A stretch of 64,000 bases of DNA from Pseudoalteromonas sp. P1-25 (GCF_001401805.1 NZ_LKDW01000001.1:62001-126000), one strand, 5' to 3'; positions 42,930-51,959 are shown, numbered from the stretch's first letter. Made by a program: numbers and translations. The notes: generated by a model from the letters alone, not told the origin.

Positions 42930-43301
42930 CTACTTTGAATTTAACTCTATCCCATTTGCCTCTGACCATTTTCTTAAATCATCTAAAATAGAAAGTGCTG
43001 ATTTGCCAAAATCAGTAAGTTCATATGTAACAGCTATGGGTCTGTCGCTTATAACCCTTCTAATTACCATACCTTCTTCTTCAAGTTCCTTGAGACGTTG
43101 ATCAACCATTTTTTTTGTTGCGCCGCCTAGCATTCGAGTTAAGTCATTAAATCGGACTGGCTCATCTTTTAAATGATAAATGATTGATCCTTTCCATTTT
43201 CCACCGATCAAACGCATACCTTTTTCAATCGCGCAAGGCTCCATGCACGCGTTATAAACTTTTTTCCTTCCCTTACCATCTGTTTTTATTGAACTTTCCA
43301 C
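42930..43301 (-). CDS. HxlR-family transcriptional regulator
   Basis: A 123-residue winged-helix regulator. MRLIGGKWKGSIIYHLKDEPVRFNDLTRMLGGATKKMVDQRLKELEEEGMV is the HxlR core (about 29-80), and RRVISDRPIAVTYELTDFG is the wing. Cys19 and Cys23 (NACMEPC) sit just before the core, where HxlR proteins such as YodB and HypR carry redox-sensing cysteines. It is divergent from mdaB and peroxiredoxin-like genes, so it probably controls them in response to quinones or oxidants. The neighbouring palindrome at 43360 is a likely operator. Confidence 0.88.
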   Translation of the reverse strand: MESSIKTDGKGRKKVYNACMEPCAIEKGMRLIGGKWKGSIIYHLKDEPVRFNDLTRMLGGATKKMVDQRLKELEEEGMVIRRVISDRPIAVTYELTDFGKSALSILDDLRKWSEANGIELNSK

Positions 43302-43359
43302 AGTTTCTCTCTTATTTTCTTAAGGTTACTAAAAGTATACTAATTGATTGTAGTTAAAA

Positions 43360-43376
43360 GGTATATAAAATATACC
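43360..43376. promoter_or_regulatory. Candidate HxlR operator
   Basis: GGTATAT-AAA-ATATACC is a perfect 7-3-7 palindrome between the divergent hxlR and mdaB genes. A related AGTATACT lies at 43334-43341. HxlR proteins bind TATAC-type palindromes, so control of both genes is plausible. Confidence 0.65.
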
Positions 43377-43420
43377 ACGGTTAGGCATTCAGAATAAATT
43401 TTATTTTTGGAGAAACACAA

Positions 43421-44002
43421 ATGAGCAATATTTTAATTATTAATGGTCACCAATATTACCCTTTTTCGGAAGGCAAGCTAAACACTACGCTAGTAGAAAA
43501 AGCAGTTTCTATATTAGAGGCAAAAGGCCATAAAACTCGCGTAGTTACAATCTCAGAAGAGATTAATGTTGAGAAAGAACTTGAAAATCATCAATGGGCT
43601 GACATCGTTATTCTTCAAACCCCGGTAAACTGGATGAGTGTTACCTGGTCATTCAAAAAATACATGGATGAAGTCTATACAGCGGGTATGGGGGGTGCAC
43701 TATGTGTTGGTGATGGTCGTGACGAATCTGCACCTAAAAAGAACTATGGCATGGGTGGCACACTAACTAATACAAAATACATGATGTCGCTAACGTTAAA
43801 TGCGCCAGAAGAAGCGTTTAATGATGAAAACGAATTCTTTAATGGAAAATCAATTGATGACCTATTATTCCCTATGCATATGAACTTCAAGTTTTTTGGT
43901 ATGAAGCCTATGGAAACATTTGCATGCTTCGATGTGATGAAAAATGCAGAGATTGAAAGCGACTTCAAACGTTTTGAAGCTCACATTAACAAACATTTTT
44001 AA
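43421..44002 (+). CDS. mdaB: MdaB-like NAD(P)H quinone oxidoreductase
   Basis: A 193-residue flavodoxin-fold enzyme. ILIINGHQYYPFSEGKLNTTLVEKAV is the FMN/FAD phosphate-binding start of MdaB proteins, and IVILQTPVNWMSVTWSFKKYMDEVYTAGM contains the conserved W-x-P-x-W-type flavin contact. It reduces quinones by two electrons to protect against toxic quinones. A strong GGAG site precedes the ATG. It heads the mdaB-peroxiredoxin-cupin operon controlled by the HxlR gene. Confidence 0.9.
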   Translation: MSNILIINGHQYYPFSEGKLNTTLVEKAVSILEAKGHKTRVVTISEEINVEKELENHQWADIVILQTPVNWMSVTWSFKKYMDEVYTAGMGGALCVGDGRDESAPKKNYGMGGTLTNTKYMMSLTLNAPEEAFNDENEFFNGKSIDDLLFPMHMNFKFFGMKPMETFACFDVMKNAEIESDFKRFEAHINKHF

Positions 44003-44011
44003 GGGGTAGTT

Positions 44012-44554
44012 ATGAGCGTTGAATATACTACTAAATTACACGCGGGAGCTGACTTCCCTGTAATTGAAGCAAAGCTATTAAATGGTGATATTAAAAAGCT
44101 TTCTATTCCTGAAAATGGTTTGGATTGGAAGATGGTTGTTGTTTACAGAGGTCAACATTGCCCTCTTTGTACACGATACCTGAACCAATTAGGAAACGCG
44201 AAAGACTTACTTGCTCAAACAGGCGTAGATTTGATCGCCGTTTCTGGTGACAGTAAAGAGCAACTCGAAAGTCATATGGAAAGACTTAATGTGGCTTTCC
44301 CTATTGCATACGGCCTTACCCTTGAACAAATGGAAGAGCTTGGGTTGTATATATCAGATCCAAGGTCCCTAGAAGAAACCGATCATCCATTTGCTGAACC
44401 GGGGCTATTTGTAGTCAATAGTGAAGGAAAAGTTCACGTAGCAGACATTTCTAACAATCCGTTTGTAAGACCTGAACTTCAGTCTCTAATTAGTGGCTTA
44501 GCTTGGATACGAAACCCTGACAACAACTACCCCATTCGTGGTATGCATAAATAG
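44012..44554 (+). CDS. Peroxiredoxin-like (AhpC/TSA-type) protein
   Basis: A 180-residue thioredoxin-fold protein. VVVYRGQHCPLCTRYL at about 43-56 places a C-x2-C (Cys50, Cys53) where peroxiredoxins have their peroxidatic Thr-x2-Cys, so it is a redoxin with a thioredoxin-like pair. The following DLLAQTGVDLIAVSGDSKEQ and the later GLFVVNSEGKV fit the family. It starts 9 bp after mdaB and likely reduces peroxides or disulfides in the same stress response. Confidence 0.85.
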   Translation: MSVEYTTKLHAGADFPVIEAKLLNGDIKKLSIPENGLDWKMVVVYRGQHCPLCTRYLNQLGNAKDLLAQTGVDLIAVSGDSKEQLESHMERLNVAFPIAYGLTLEQMEELGLYISDPRSLEETDHPFAEPGLFVVNSEGKVHVADISNNPFVRPELQSLISGLAWIRNPDNNYPIRGMHK

Positions 44555-44562
44555 GAGCTACT

Positions 44563-44925
44563 ATGAAAAAGGTTGTATTGACTGCTGTTATTTCAGCCCT
44601 ATTACTTGGAAACGCATTTGCAGATGACACAATAGTCGAACCTGCTCACATCGCATCTCCAAAACAATATGAACTTCTTCTTGAGAACGAACAGGTTACG
44701 GTGCTTAAGATGACACTTAAACCAGGAGAACAAGATAATTGGCATAAGCACAATGCTGAGACTGTTTACTTCGAAAAAGGTGGCAAGGCAACGATAATAA
44801 CGAGTGAAAAAGACATGACTTTGGAGATCCCGGATGGCTACGTGATGTGGCATGACCAATGGGAACACCAAGTTAAAAATGTTGGTAACAAAACAATCAC
44901 TGCAATTATCGTAGAGAAGAAATAA
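44563..44925 (+). CDS. Periplasmic single-domain cupin
   Basis: A 120-residue protein with signal peptide MKKVVLTAVISALLLGNAFA. The mature cupin has metal ligands in LKPGEQDNWHKHNAETVYFEKGGKATII (H-x-H, E) and YVMWHDQWEHQVKNVG (H). It should bind one metal in the periplasm; the reaction is unknown. It begins 8 bp after the peroxiredoxin-like gene. Its stop codon overlaps the ATG of a broken DsbA-like gene that was once the next member of the operon. Confidence 0.85.
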   Translation: MKKVVLTAVISALLLGNAFADDTIVEPAHIASPKQYELLLENEQVTVLKMTLKPGEQDNWHKHNAETVYFEKGGKATIITSEKDMTLEIPDGYVMWHDQWEHQVKNVGNKTITAIIVEKK

Positions 44926-44927
44926 TG

Positions 44928-45140
44928 ATGTCAAAGACCCAAACTAACGATTGAAATCGTTTCTGGTGTGGTATGTCCTAGGTGTGTAATTGGCTATAGT
45001 CGCTTAAAAGCAGCATTAGCCAATTGCCTTGCCCTGAATCTTTAGTCACTCTGTAGCATCGAATTAGAACGATTGGGACAGTTTGGTTTCCATTCTAATG
45101 GGCATAAACAATTTAATCATGAATGACTGCTCATGACACA
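44928..45140 (+). pseudogene. Remnant of FrnE/DsbA-family oxidoreductase gene
   Basis: From ATG 44928 four codons read MSKT; a one-base shift then gives KLTIEIVSGVVCPRCVIGY and SRLKAALA. This is the start of FrnE-type DsbA proteins (D/E-x-VS-x-VVCP-WC-x-IGY), here with CPRC. The frame stops at 45042. Weak traces (IELE, then LIMND-like text) continue in shifting frames to about 45140, and the thioredoxin-fold remainder is missing. The gene was probably fourth in the HxlR-controlled operon. Confidence 0.65.
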
Positions 45141-45419
45141 GCACCGTCCTTCGCTCATAGTTGACCTCTGTCCCTAAAAGTGCAATTTCCGCAATACGTA
45201 ATCTTCTGCCGCTTAATTACAAATAATCGAACACCAGCTTTTGGCACTCTCTAGCCACACGACAACATAAAATGGTGATAATAATTGGCAAGGTATTTTA
45301 CTATTTAGGATGGCGCTTCGCTTATCCGACCTAAACAGGCATATACCTAACAGCTAAAGTTAATACTCCACAAACTTCGTTAATTCGCATTAACGCCCTA
45401 TATTTAACAGCAAATCCAT
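45141..45419. other. Gene-free region with decayed sequence
   Basis: Between the broken gene and the LysR gene no coding frame of note or promoter was found. It contains one REP-like hairpin (45305-45335), listed separately, and AT-rich sequence beyond it. It may be debris left by the deletion that truncated the oxidoreductase gene. Confidence 0.5.
45305..45335. repeat. REP-like GGATGGCGC hairpin
   Basis: TTAGGATGGCGCTTCG and CTTATCCGACCTAAA form an imperfect palindrome (GGAT/ATCC and GCG/CGC arms, outer TTAGG/CCTAA). Repeats of this GGATGGCGC-(t/g)-GCGCTTATCC type are widespread between genes of proteobacteria. Only one copy was noticed in this window. Confidence 0.55.
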
Positions 45420-46304
45420 TTACACATTAGAGCGCGTTGATTCTATAAACCCTTTTACATAATCAAGCTGTAAGTCGTCATCGCGCACACCTACATTAAC
45501 GCTTTTTTGCAGCCCTTTATTACCTATGCTGATGCCTTTTATGCCTAAACGACTTTCGTGCGATGACACTAGCCACTCTGGTAATACTGCTACCCCCCGA
45601 TTGGCCGACACTAATTGCAGCATCATTTCAGTGCTTTCTATGGGTACTCTGCGTTTGGGTTGCACGTTAGCGGGGTCTAAAAATCGGGTGTAAACATCTA
45701 AGCGGTTGTAGCCTACGGGCACGGTGTAAAGTATTTGGTTTTCGAGATCTTGTGCTGTAACAAACGCTTTGTTGTATAGCGGGTTTTGCTCGCTTACTAC
45801 AATACATAAATTGTAGTTAAACACAGACCTAAAATTTAAGCCCTCTGTATTTACGGGGTCGGGGGTTATTAGCACATCTATTTCGTTGGCTTTTAGCGCT
45901 GCTATGCCATCAAATCTAAAGGCACTTTTTATTTCTACGTCTACCTCTGGCCATGCTTTTAAAAATTGCTGAATTTTGCCCATTAACCATTGCTCACACG
46001 GGTGACACTCCATTCCTATGCGCATTATTCCTCGGCGGCCTTGGGCAAACTCTTGTAATACTCGCTCGGCGTGCTCAAACTCGGTGACCATTTTGTCTGC
46101 AAGTGAAAGTAAATAAAGCCCCGCCTGAGAATATACAAGCGTATTGCCTTTACGATGCCACAGTTTTACGCCAAATCGGCGCTCTAATTTAGCAATAGTA
46201 TGGCTCACAGCCGACTGACTTAAGTTTAAACTTTCGGCCGCGGCGGTCACGCTTTTAAGGCGATTAACCTCTTTAATAATGTGTAGATGATTACGTTCAA
46301 GCAT
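45420..46304 (-). CDS. LysR-family regulator, MetR-like
   Basis: A 294-residue regulator. MLERNHLHIIKEVNRLKSVTAAAESLNLSQSAVSHTIAKLERRFGVKLW is the helix-turn-helix (about 1-49). MRIGMECHPCEQWLMGKIQQF matches the effector domain of MetR, which senses homocysteine. It is divergent from the DUF2938-DsbB-like pair, not from a methionine gene, so it may be a paralogue with another target. Full length and intact. Confidence 0.85.
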   Translation of the reverse strand: MLERNHLHIIKEVNRLKSVTAAAESLNLSQSAVSHTIAKLERRFGVKLWHRKGNTLVYSQAGLYLLSLADKMVTEFEHAERVLQEFAQGRRGIMRIGMECHPCEQWLMGKIQQFLKAWPEVDVEIKSAFRFDGIAALKANEIDVLITPDPVNTEGLNFRSVFNYNLCIVVSEQNPLYNKAFVTAQDLENQILYTVPVGYNRLDVYTRFLDPANVQPKRRVPIESTEMMLQLVSANRGVAVLPEWLVSSHESRLGIKGISIGNKGLQKSVNVGVRDDDLQLDYVKGFIESTRSNV

Positions 46305-46470
46305 TATGATTTATATTCATTCCAAAACCAGTTTTTACCATTAGTGTTCATAATGGCGTTTTGGTAATATTATCACATTACATACCCAAGTCTATGCACT
46401 TTGCTGTTGTGCTATGTATACACACCAGCAAAACACCTAGCATTTAACGTATTACCAGGAGATACAGCCT

Positions 46471-46953
46471 ATGTTTAGCGACTCTTTCTATACTTTTATA
46501 TTAATAGGTATAGGGGGCACACTAGTGTTAGATATTTACGCGGGGTTACTCGCTAAGTTTTTTGATTTACCCGCCACAAATTGGCGATTAGTTGGGCGCT
46601 GGGTAGGTCATATGAAGTCGGGGCAATTTTATCAGCCTGCACTACCTAAGGCCGAAAAAATACCGGGTGAGCTTGGTATTGGTTGGGTTGTACATTACCT
46701 AATTGGCATAGCGTACGGGTTAATATTAATGGTGTGTGTAAACACGCAGTGGCTTGATTTGCCAACCATACTACCTGCATTACTTGTTTCGTGGTTTGGC
46801 ATAGTTGCCCCCTTTTTTATAATGATGCCAGGCATGGGCGCGGGTATGGCCGGTGCAAAAACACCTAACCCCACAGTTACGCGCATAAAAAGCTTTGTAG
46901 GGCACACCATATTTGGCTTAGGCATGTTTTTAACCGCACTGGTTTTAGCATAA
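46471..46953 (+). CDS. DUF2938 membrane protein
   Basis: A 160-residue inner-membrane protein with about four helices. The DUF2938 text is visible: GGTLVLDIYAGLLAKFFDLPATNWRLVGRWVGHM and IPGELGIGWVVHYLIGIAYG, ending in a glycine/methionine-rich stretch PFFIMMPGMGAGMAGAKTPNP. Function unknown in all members I know of. CAGGAGA precedes the ATG. It forms a two-gene unit with the DsbB-like gene 21 bp downstream and is divergent from a MetR-like regulator. Confidence 0.85.
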   Translation: MFSDSFYTFILIGIGGTLVLDIYAGLLAKFFDLPATNWRLVGRWVGHMKSGQFYQPALPKAEKIPGELGIGWVVHYLIGIAYGLILMVCVNTQWLDLPTILPALLVSWFGIVAPFFIMMPGMGAGMAGAKTPNPTVTRIKSFVGHTIFGLGMFLTALVLA

Positions 46954-46974
46954 TTTTAAGTAGGAAAGCAGTAC

Positions 46975-47385
46975 ATGAACATTTTAAATTTAAGCACCTA
47001 TTCTACGCATATAAAAATAGTGGGCTTAATCGCTATTGTTATTTCAATAGCTGCGTGGAGCACAGACTTATTAGGCATAGTGTATGCTTGCCCCTATTGT
47101 AGAGTGCAGCGCTCAGTAATAGGCCTGTTAGGTTTATTATTAATAACGCCTGCGGTTACACACTGGATAGGCAAATATTTTGCTTTAGTGATTGGTTTTT
47201 TTGGCGCAACAGTGGCCGCTAATCAGCACTTTATGGGCTGGAAAAAAATATCAGCTGGCACCTTTGAATTTAAAGATAACCTGTTAGTTGACCCCTTTAT
47301 TTTATCGGCCTGTGCACTAACAGGTATTATTGGGCTCACTTATTTAGCAGTAACAGCCGCAAAGTTACCTGCTAAAACGGCTTAA
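46975..47385 (+). CDS. Small membrane protein, DsbB-like
   Basis: A 136-residue protein with about four membrane helices. Between the first and second helix lies YACPYCRVQRSVIGLLGLL (Cys39, Cys42, Gln45, Arg46), which resembles the CxxC and quinone-binding arginine of DsbB, where CVLCIYER-type text precedes the second helix. Only one further cysteine exists (about 113), so the second disulfide pair of DsbB is missing. It may oxidise a partner by a shorter route or be a quinone-linked relative. Ends at a strong terminator. Confidence 0.65.
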   Translation: MNILNLSTYSTHIKIVGLIAIVISIAAWSTDLLGIVYACPYCRVQRSVIGLLGLLLITPAVTHWIGKYFALVIGFFGATVAANQHFMGWKKISAGTFEFKDNLLVDPFILSACALTGIIGLTYLAVTAAKLPAKTA

Positions 47386-47407
47386 CATTTAGTACCCTAG
47401 CTAAAAC

Positions 47408-47445
47408 AAACAAGGCGCACTTTTTATTAAAAGTGCGCCTTGTTT
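47408..47445 (+). terminator. Intrinsic terminator after the DsbB-like gene
   Basis: AAACAAGGCGCACTTTT (47408-47424), loop TATT, AAAAGTGCGCCTTGTTT (47429-47445), followed by TTTTTA: a perfect 17-bp stem. It is the strongest terminator in the window. Confidence 0.9.
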
Positions 47446-47512
47446 TTTTATATATAAATTTAATTTAGTTACGTTAAGTCTGTTTTTCTATGCGCTTAAA
47501 GCAATCTACTTA

Positions 47513-48103
47513 TTACCACCTATCTAAAAATAACTCACAGGCTTCTAAAAGCTTTTCCCGTGCAATGCCGTCTCTTGATTGAATAGAAAGGCCATTAATA
47601 AAGGTATCTAAAATTAGCATAAATTGCTCTACGGGCATTTCTTGTTGCCACTCTTGCCGGGCTGTTCCGCGCTCTATGCATTTTACAAGCGCTTTACGAA
47701 TGTCGTTACGTACCGACAGCGCCATTTGCTCAACTTCTTTATTTTCGTCGCCGCAATTTAAGCCAGATAAAACAATCATGCAGCCCGATGGTTGCTTAGT
47801 TGATGTTTGCATATGAATGGTTTTAAACACCATGTTTTTAATCGCTGCTTTTGCAGGAACCGACTCGTTTTCTAGCTCCGAAAAGGTCTCTCCACAGGTG
47901 CTGGTATAAAGTGCTAAACATTCACTGTATAGAGCTTGCTTTGAGCCAAATGCTGCGTAAAAACTCGCAGATGAAATATTGCCTAACACTTTGCGTAGCT
48001 CAGCTAAAGAAGTGGATTCGTAGCCTTTTTGCCAAAATAAATCCATTGCACTTTTTATTGCATCTTCACGGTTAAACTGGCGTGGGCGTCCGGTTCGGGC
48101 CAT
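47513..48103 (-). CDS. TetR/AcrR-family transcriptional regulator
   Basis: A 196-residue repressor-type protein. The DNA-binding part is GRPRQFNREDAIKSAMDLFWQKGYESTSLAELRKVLGNISSASFYAAFGSKQALY at about 5-60, with the TetR helix-turn-helix. The C-terminal domain (ligand binding) has three cysteines, including SGLNCGDENKE. It resembles regulators like AcuR or NemR in its text, but its target is not next to it: trxB lies upstream in the same orientation and a convergent gene downstream. Confidence 0.88.
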   Translation of the reverse strand: MARTGRPRQFNREDAIKSAMDLFWQKGYESTSLAELRKVLGNISSASFYAAFGSKQALYSECLALYTSTCGETFSELENESVPAKAAIKNMVFKTIHMQTSTKQPSGCMIVLSGLNCGDENKEVEQMALSVRNDIRKALVKCIERGTARQEWQQEMPVEQFMLILDTFINGLSIQSRDGIAREKLLEACELFLDRW

Positions 48104-48161
48104 ATAAATTACCTCAAGTAAGTAAATTTTAAATAAGTGTATTGTTAGTTAAAACACTCAA

Positions 48162-48186
48162 GCCCGAAATACTAAGTATTGTCGGG
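48162..48186. terminator. Probable terminator after trxB
   Basis: GCCCGA-AATAC and GTATT-G-TCGGGC pair with one bulged base around TAA (48162-48186). The T-tract on the minus strand is poor (TTGAGTGTTTT), so confidence is limited. Confidence 0.5.
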
Positions 48187-48229
48187 CATTGTGTTGATCA
48201 TACCATAAGTTTTAAATACAGTTGCTGTG

Positions 48230-49180
<951 letters not shown>

Positions 49181-49199
49181 TTATCACCTCTTTGGCGTA

Positions 49200-49523
49200 C
49201 TAATCTTTTAAAATTAGCGCTTGTAGCTCTGGCGCAGGCATCATACCTACAGAGCGATTTATTTCTTTACCGTTTTTAAATACAACAACAGTAGGAATAC
49301 TTCTTACCGCTAATTTGGCTGCAACTGATGGAAAATCATCAATATTAAGCTCACCCATAATAATATTTTCATCAGCGAGGTTATCGGCTACTTGCTCGTA
49401 AATAGGCGACATCATTTGGCATGGAGCACACCACTCAGCCCATAGTCTTACAACTAATTTGGCGTCTTTTTTGTTTAGCGATTCGAAGTTTTGATCATTT
49501 AATTTAATTACTTGGTTAGTCAT
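49200..49523 (-). CDS. trxA: Thioredoxin, CAPC type
   Basis: A 107-residue thioredoxin with the active site WAEWCAPCQMM (Cys32, Cys35) where most have CGPC, and a conserved cis-proline in RSIPTVVVFKNGK. The Ala in the site would be expected to shift the redox potential only a little. It is the first gene of a trxA-trxB operon. The start has GGAG 7 bp upstream. A fair promoter lies about 200 bp before it, so the leader may be long. Confidence 0.93.
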   Translation of the reverse strand: MTNQVIKLNDQNFESLNKKDAKLVVRLWAEWCAPCQMMSPIYEQVADNLADENIIMGELNIDDFPSVAAKLAVRSIPTVVVFKNGKEINRSVGMMPAPELQALILKD

Positions 49524-50067
49524 TTTTGGCTCCTAGTTAAAAGTAAAAATCGACCCACAGTGACACACCTATATTTCGCCTAACAGGTTATTTATATATG
49601 CAAACTACGCATAATAAATATCAGAGCTATAAACGTGTTTTAAAAAGATGCTATTTAAAATAAGAGGAACAAACTCTTAAAATATCAACTTAAAACACAT
49701 TACCCATAACACTTGTGGATCGATTGATCCGAAATTTACACGCAAGAACAGAGAGTGTCAATAACTTATAGAACGTTCAATCCACAAATAAGTAAAATTA
49801 ACACTCAAAAAGCCGCACTAAAAAATTAATTTTAAGCGACTTTGTTTTTATTTTTTAAATTAAAGCAATAGGTTATAAAGTAAAAAAAACAACGCAGCTA
49901 GGAGCTGAAATTTAAAATAATTAATTTATGATTTTTGAGAAAAGAGTAGGGAAGGTGTGCAATATACATTCTGAGGTTGTGAGTTTTTCTTAAATAATTT
50001 GAATAATAAATGCGATTTAAAAGCATAATAATGAACGCACATTGTATTTATTATGCTATTTAAAGGT
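49524..50067. other. Long AT-rich intergenic region upstream of trxA
   Basis: These 544 bp hold no coding frame that I trust. They contain the possible trxA promoter at 49733-49761, a GGATC-GATT-GATCC inverted repeat at 49717-49730 that would lie at the transcription start, and otherwise AT-rich sequence with no repeat or RNA signature recognised. Confidence 0.5.
49733..49761 (-). promoter_or_regulatory. Possible sigma-70 promoter for trxAB
   Basis: On the minus strand a consensus -35 TTGACA (49761-49756), a 17-bp spacer and TAAATT as -10 (49738-49733). The -35 is perfect, the -10 four of six. It would give a leader of about 200 nt. Confidence 0.45.
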
Positions 50068-50556
50068 TTAGAGGCCTACGACGGCGCTGCGCCTTTCCAT
50101 TAAAGTTACATTGCGCCATACGCCATGCAGCTGTCCTAATTTTTCTCGGTTTCCAACTTGCCTAAAACCATTACGAGTATGAAGTGTAATGCTGCTTATG
50201 TTTTCAGGGAATATACTGGCTTGTAGCATCCATATACCGTTTTTTTCTGATTCTTTAATGAGTGCACAAAGCAATGCGTGCCCCAAGCCTTTACCTTGGG
50301 CTTGGTTTGCAACATATACACTTACCTCGGCAACGCCCGAGTATACCTCACGGCTTGAAACCGCAGATAACCCAGCCCAGCCAAGCACCTTTTCATCCTC
50401 AACTGCAATAAGACGACAACAGTTGAGCATAGAGCTATTCCATTGCTGCCAGCTTTTTGCTTTAGTTTGAAAGGTCGCGTTGCCGGTATCAATACCTTGC
50501 TGATAAATATTTTGAACGGCTAAAAAGTCGTTCTCTGCAAATGGCCTTATGTTCAC
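50068..50556 (-). CDS. GNAT acetyltransferase, phosphinothricin-acetyltransferase-like
   Basis: A 162-residue N-acetyltransferase. NIRPFAENDFLAVQNIYQQGIDTGNATF is the start typical of the PAT/MnaT group, which acetylates methionine sulfoximine or phosphinothricin-like amino acids. The acetyl-CoA site is SVYVANQAQGKGLGHALL (Q/R-x2-G-x-G/A), followed by IFPENISSITLHTRNGF. The substrate is not proven. A second, MITE-split GNAT gene lies 57 bp upstream in the same orientation. Confidence 0.88.
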   Translation of the reverse strand: MNIRPFAENDFLAVQNIYQQGIDTGNATFQTKAKSWQQWNSSMLNCCRLIAVEDEKVLGWAGLSAVSSREVYSGVAEVSVYVANQAQGKGLGHALLCALIKESEKNGIWMLQASIFPENISSITLHTRNGFRQVGNREKLGQLHGVWRNVTLMERRSAVVGL

Positions 50557-50613
50557 AGTATTTCCTTAAAACTATTATTATTCTTTAAAATTAGCGGCTT
50601 ACTTATAAATGAG

Positions 50614-51220
50614 TTAACGGCTAATTTTAATAACGGCTAACATACCGTCTTCGCCCTCATCGAGGCCAACTTCCTCAAATCCAAAACTTGAATAAAAATC
50701 TTTAGCTATTGGGTTTTGCGGGTTATAACAAATCTCGATTTGTTCAAGCTCAGGGTTTGTTTTAATCTCTTCAATTGCCATGAATAGTGCTTTGCGCCCA
50801 ATGCCTTTATTTTGATAATACCAACTCCATTAAGTATGTGTTCTAAATTTTACGCCGAAAAAACAATTCAGTTCTAGGCGTAAATTGATGTAAGTGGTTG
50901 TTCCCTTTACGAAATTTAAAACAAAGAAATGGGTTGTTTTAGCAAGTAAAATAGAGCAACTATTTATTGGAGTTGGTATAAGTTTGATCAACCATAAAGC
51001 GCCAAATAGAAACCTTTGTTGGGGTTTCTTGTACCCACATAAAAAAGCCTACTGGCAGAGCATTTAGGTAAATCGCTTTACAGGTATACCCACTATTGTA
51101 GTGCGCCTCTACTAACGACCACATATTACACGCTACATATTCTTCTTGTGTTTTAGCAACCTCTAAATCGCATACGGCTTCGTAGTTATCGGCGGTGATG
51201 TCTTCCAATGAGAGCTTCAT
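50614..51220 (-). pseudogene. GNAT acetyltransferase gene split by a 160-bp MITE
   Basis: The 5' half (from ATG 51220) reads MKLSLEDITADNYEAVCDLE and on to WRFMVDQTY before the insertion. The 3' half, ending at stop 50614-50616, reads QNKGIGRKALFMAIEEIKT to GMLAVIKIS-R. Removing the element and one TAA copy joins them as MVDQTYQNKGIGRKALF with no frame change, recreating the acetyl-CoA motif Q-x2-G-x-G. As it stands, translation meets a stop inside the element (about 50960), so the protein lacks its acetyl-CoA site. Confidence 0.88.
50819..50978. mobile_element. MITE-like 160-bp insertion with TIRs and TAA target duplication
   Basis: Terminal inverted repeats TACCAACTCCATTAAGTA (left) and TACCAACTCCAATAAATA (right, complement) match at 16 of 18 positions, 11 of the first 11. 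TAA flanks both ends (50816-50818 and 50979-50981). The interior has no coding frame and holds an inverted repeat TTTACGCC/GGCGTAAA (50849-50884). It therefore depends on a transposase supplied elsewhere. The host gene is precisely restorable. Confidence 0.88.
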
Positions 51221-51327
51221 GCTTATCCTTAAAAATATAACTAACTTAAACTTATCTGTACCTATAAACAATAAATGGCTTTACCAGCCCAATAGAGCCT
51301 TAATTATTATCTTTTTAGGACACAATC

Positions 51328-51350
51328 GGTATGTTATATTATAACAGTTG
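51328..51350 (+). promoter_or_regulatory. Zur box of the zinc-starvation operon
   Basis: GGTATGTTATATTATAACAGTTG has a perfect 15-bp palindrome TGTTATATTATAACA (51332-51346) and matches GAAATGTTATAWTATAACATTTC at 19 of 23. It lies 36 bp before the zrgA-like gene. This predicts repression when zinc is plentiful. Confidence 0.85.
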
Positions 51351-51385
51351 CTGTATTTAGCTCTATTTTGTATAAGGGTTAGCTT

Positions 51386-51898
51386 ATGAAAACGTTTACA
51401 AAAGGGTTCACTATTGCCCTGCTATTAGGGTTGGGTTTTAGTGCTAATGCGCAAAAACATGTACATGGGGAAGGTGAGTTACTTATTGCTCAACAGGGCA
51501 ATGTGCTGCAAATGCAGTTTATTATTCCGGCTGCTGATGCGCTTGGTTTTGAGCACCAAGTTGCAAGCTCAACAGATAAAAATGCTATTGATGTACTTGC
51601 CCAGCAGTTAAAAAATAGCAGCCACGCCATTGATATAAAAGGGCAGTGTATTTTACAAAGCACCGAAAACTCACTTGCTCACAGCCATGATGAACACGCA
51701 GACCTTCATAGCCACGATCATCATAATGTTGAAGCCACCTACAATTTTAACTGCAAAACACCGGTTAGGGGCTTTACGGTCACGTTGTTTAAGTTAATGC
51801 CTTCACTGAATGCGCTTAACGTGCAATGGATTAGTAACACAGGGCAAGGCTCAACAGAAGCGACGCGTAATAACCCTGTTATTAGTTGGCAAAGCTAA
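51386..51898 (+). CDS. zrgA: ZrgA-family (DUF2796) zinc-binding periplasmic protein
   Basis: A 170-residue exported protein (signal cut near SANA). KHVHGEGELLIAQQGNVLQMQFIIPAADALGFEH is the DUF2796 start, and the His/Asp-rich loop AHSHDEHADLHSHDHHN at about 98-114 should bind zinc. ZrgA is a Zur-controlled zinc-uptake component of Vibrio. It is first in an operon directly behind the Zur box. The ABC and DUF3299 genes that accompany it in Vibrio lie 7 kb away at 58172-60773. Confidence 0.88.
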   Translation: MKTFTKGFTIALLLGLGFSANAQKHVHGEGELLIAQQGNVLQMQFIIPAADALGFEHQVASSTDKNAIDVLAQQLKNSSHAIDIKGQCILQSTENSLAHSHDEHADLHSHDHHNVEATYNFNCKTPVRGFTVTLFKLMPSLNALNVQWISNTGQGSTEATRNNPVISWQS

Positions 51899-51959
51899 TA
51901 TTTGGCCGCCAACTCACACCCATTAAACATACATTGCTGACTAAATAAGAGCCGTAAGC

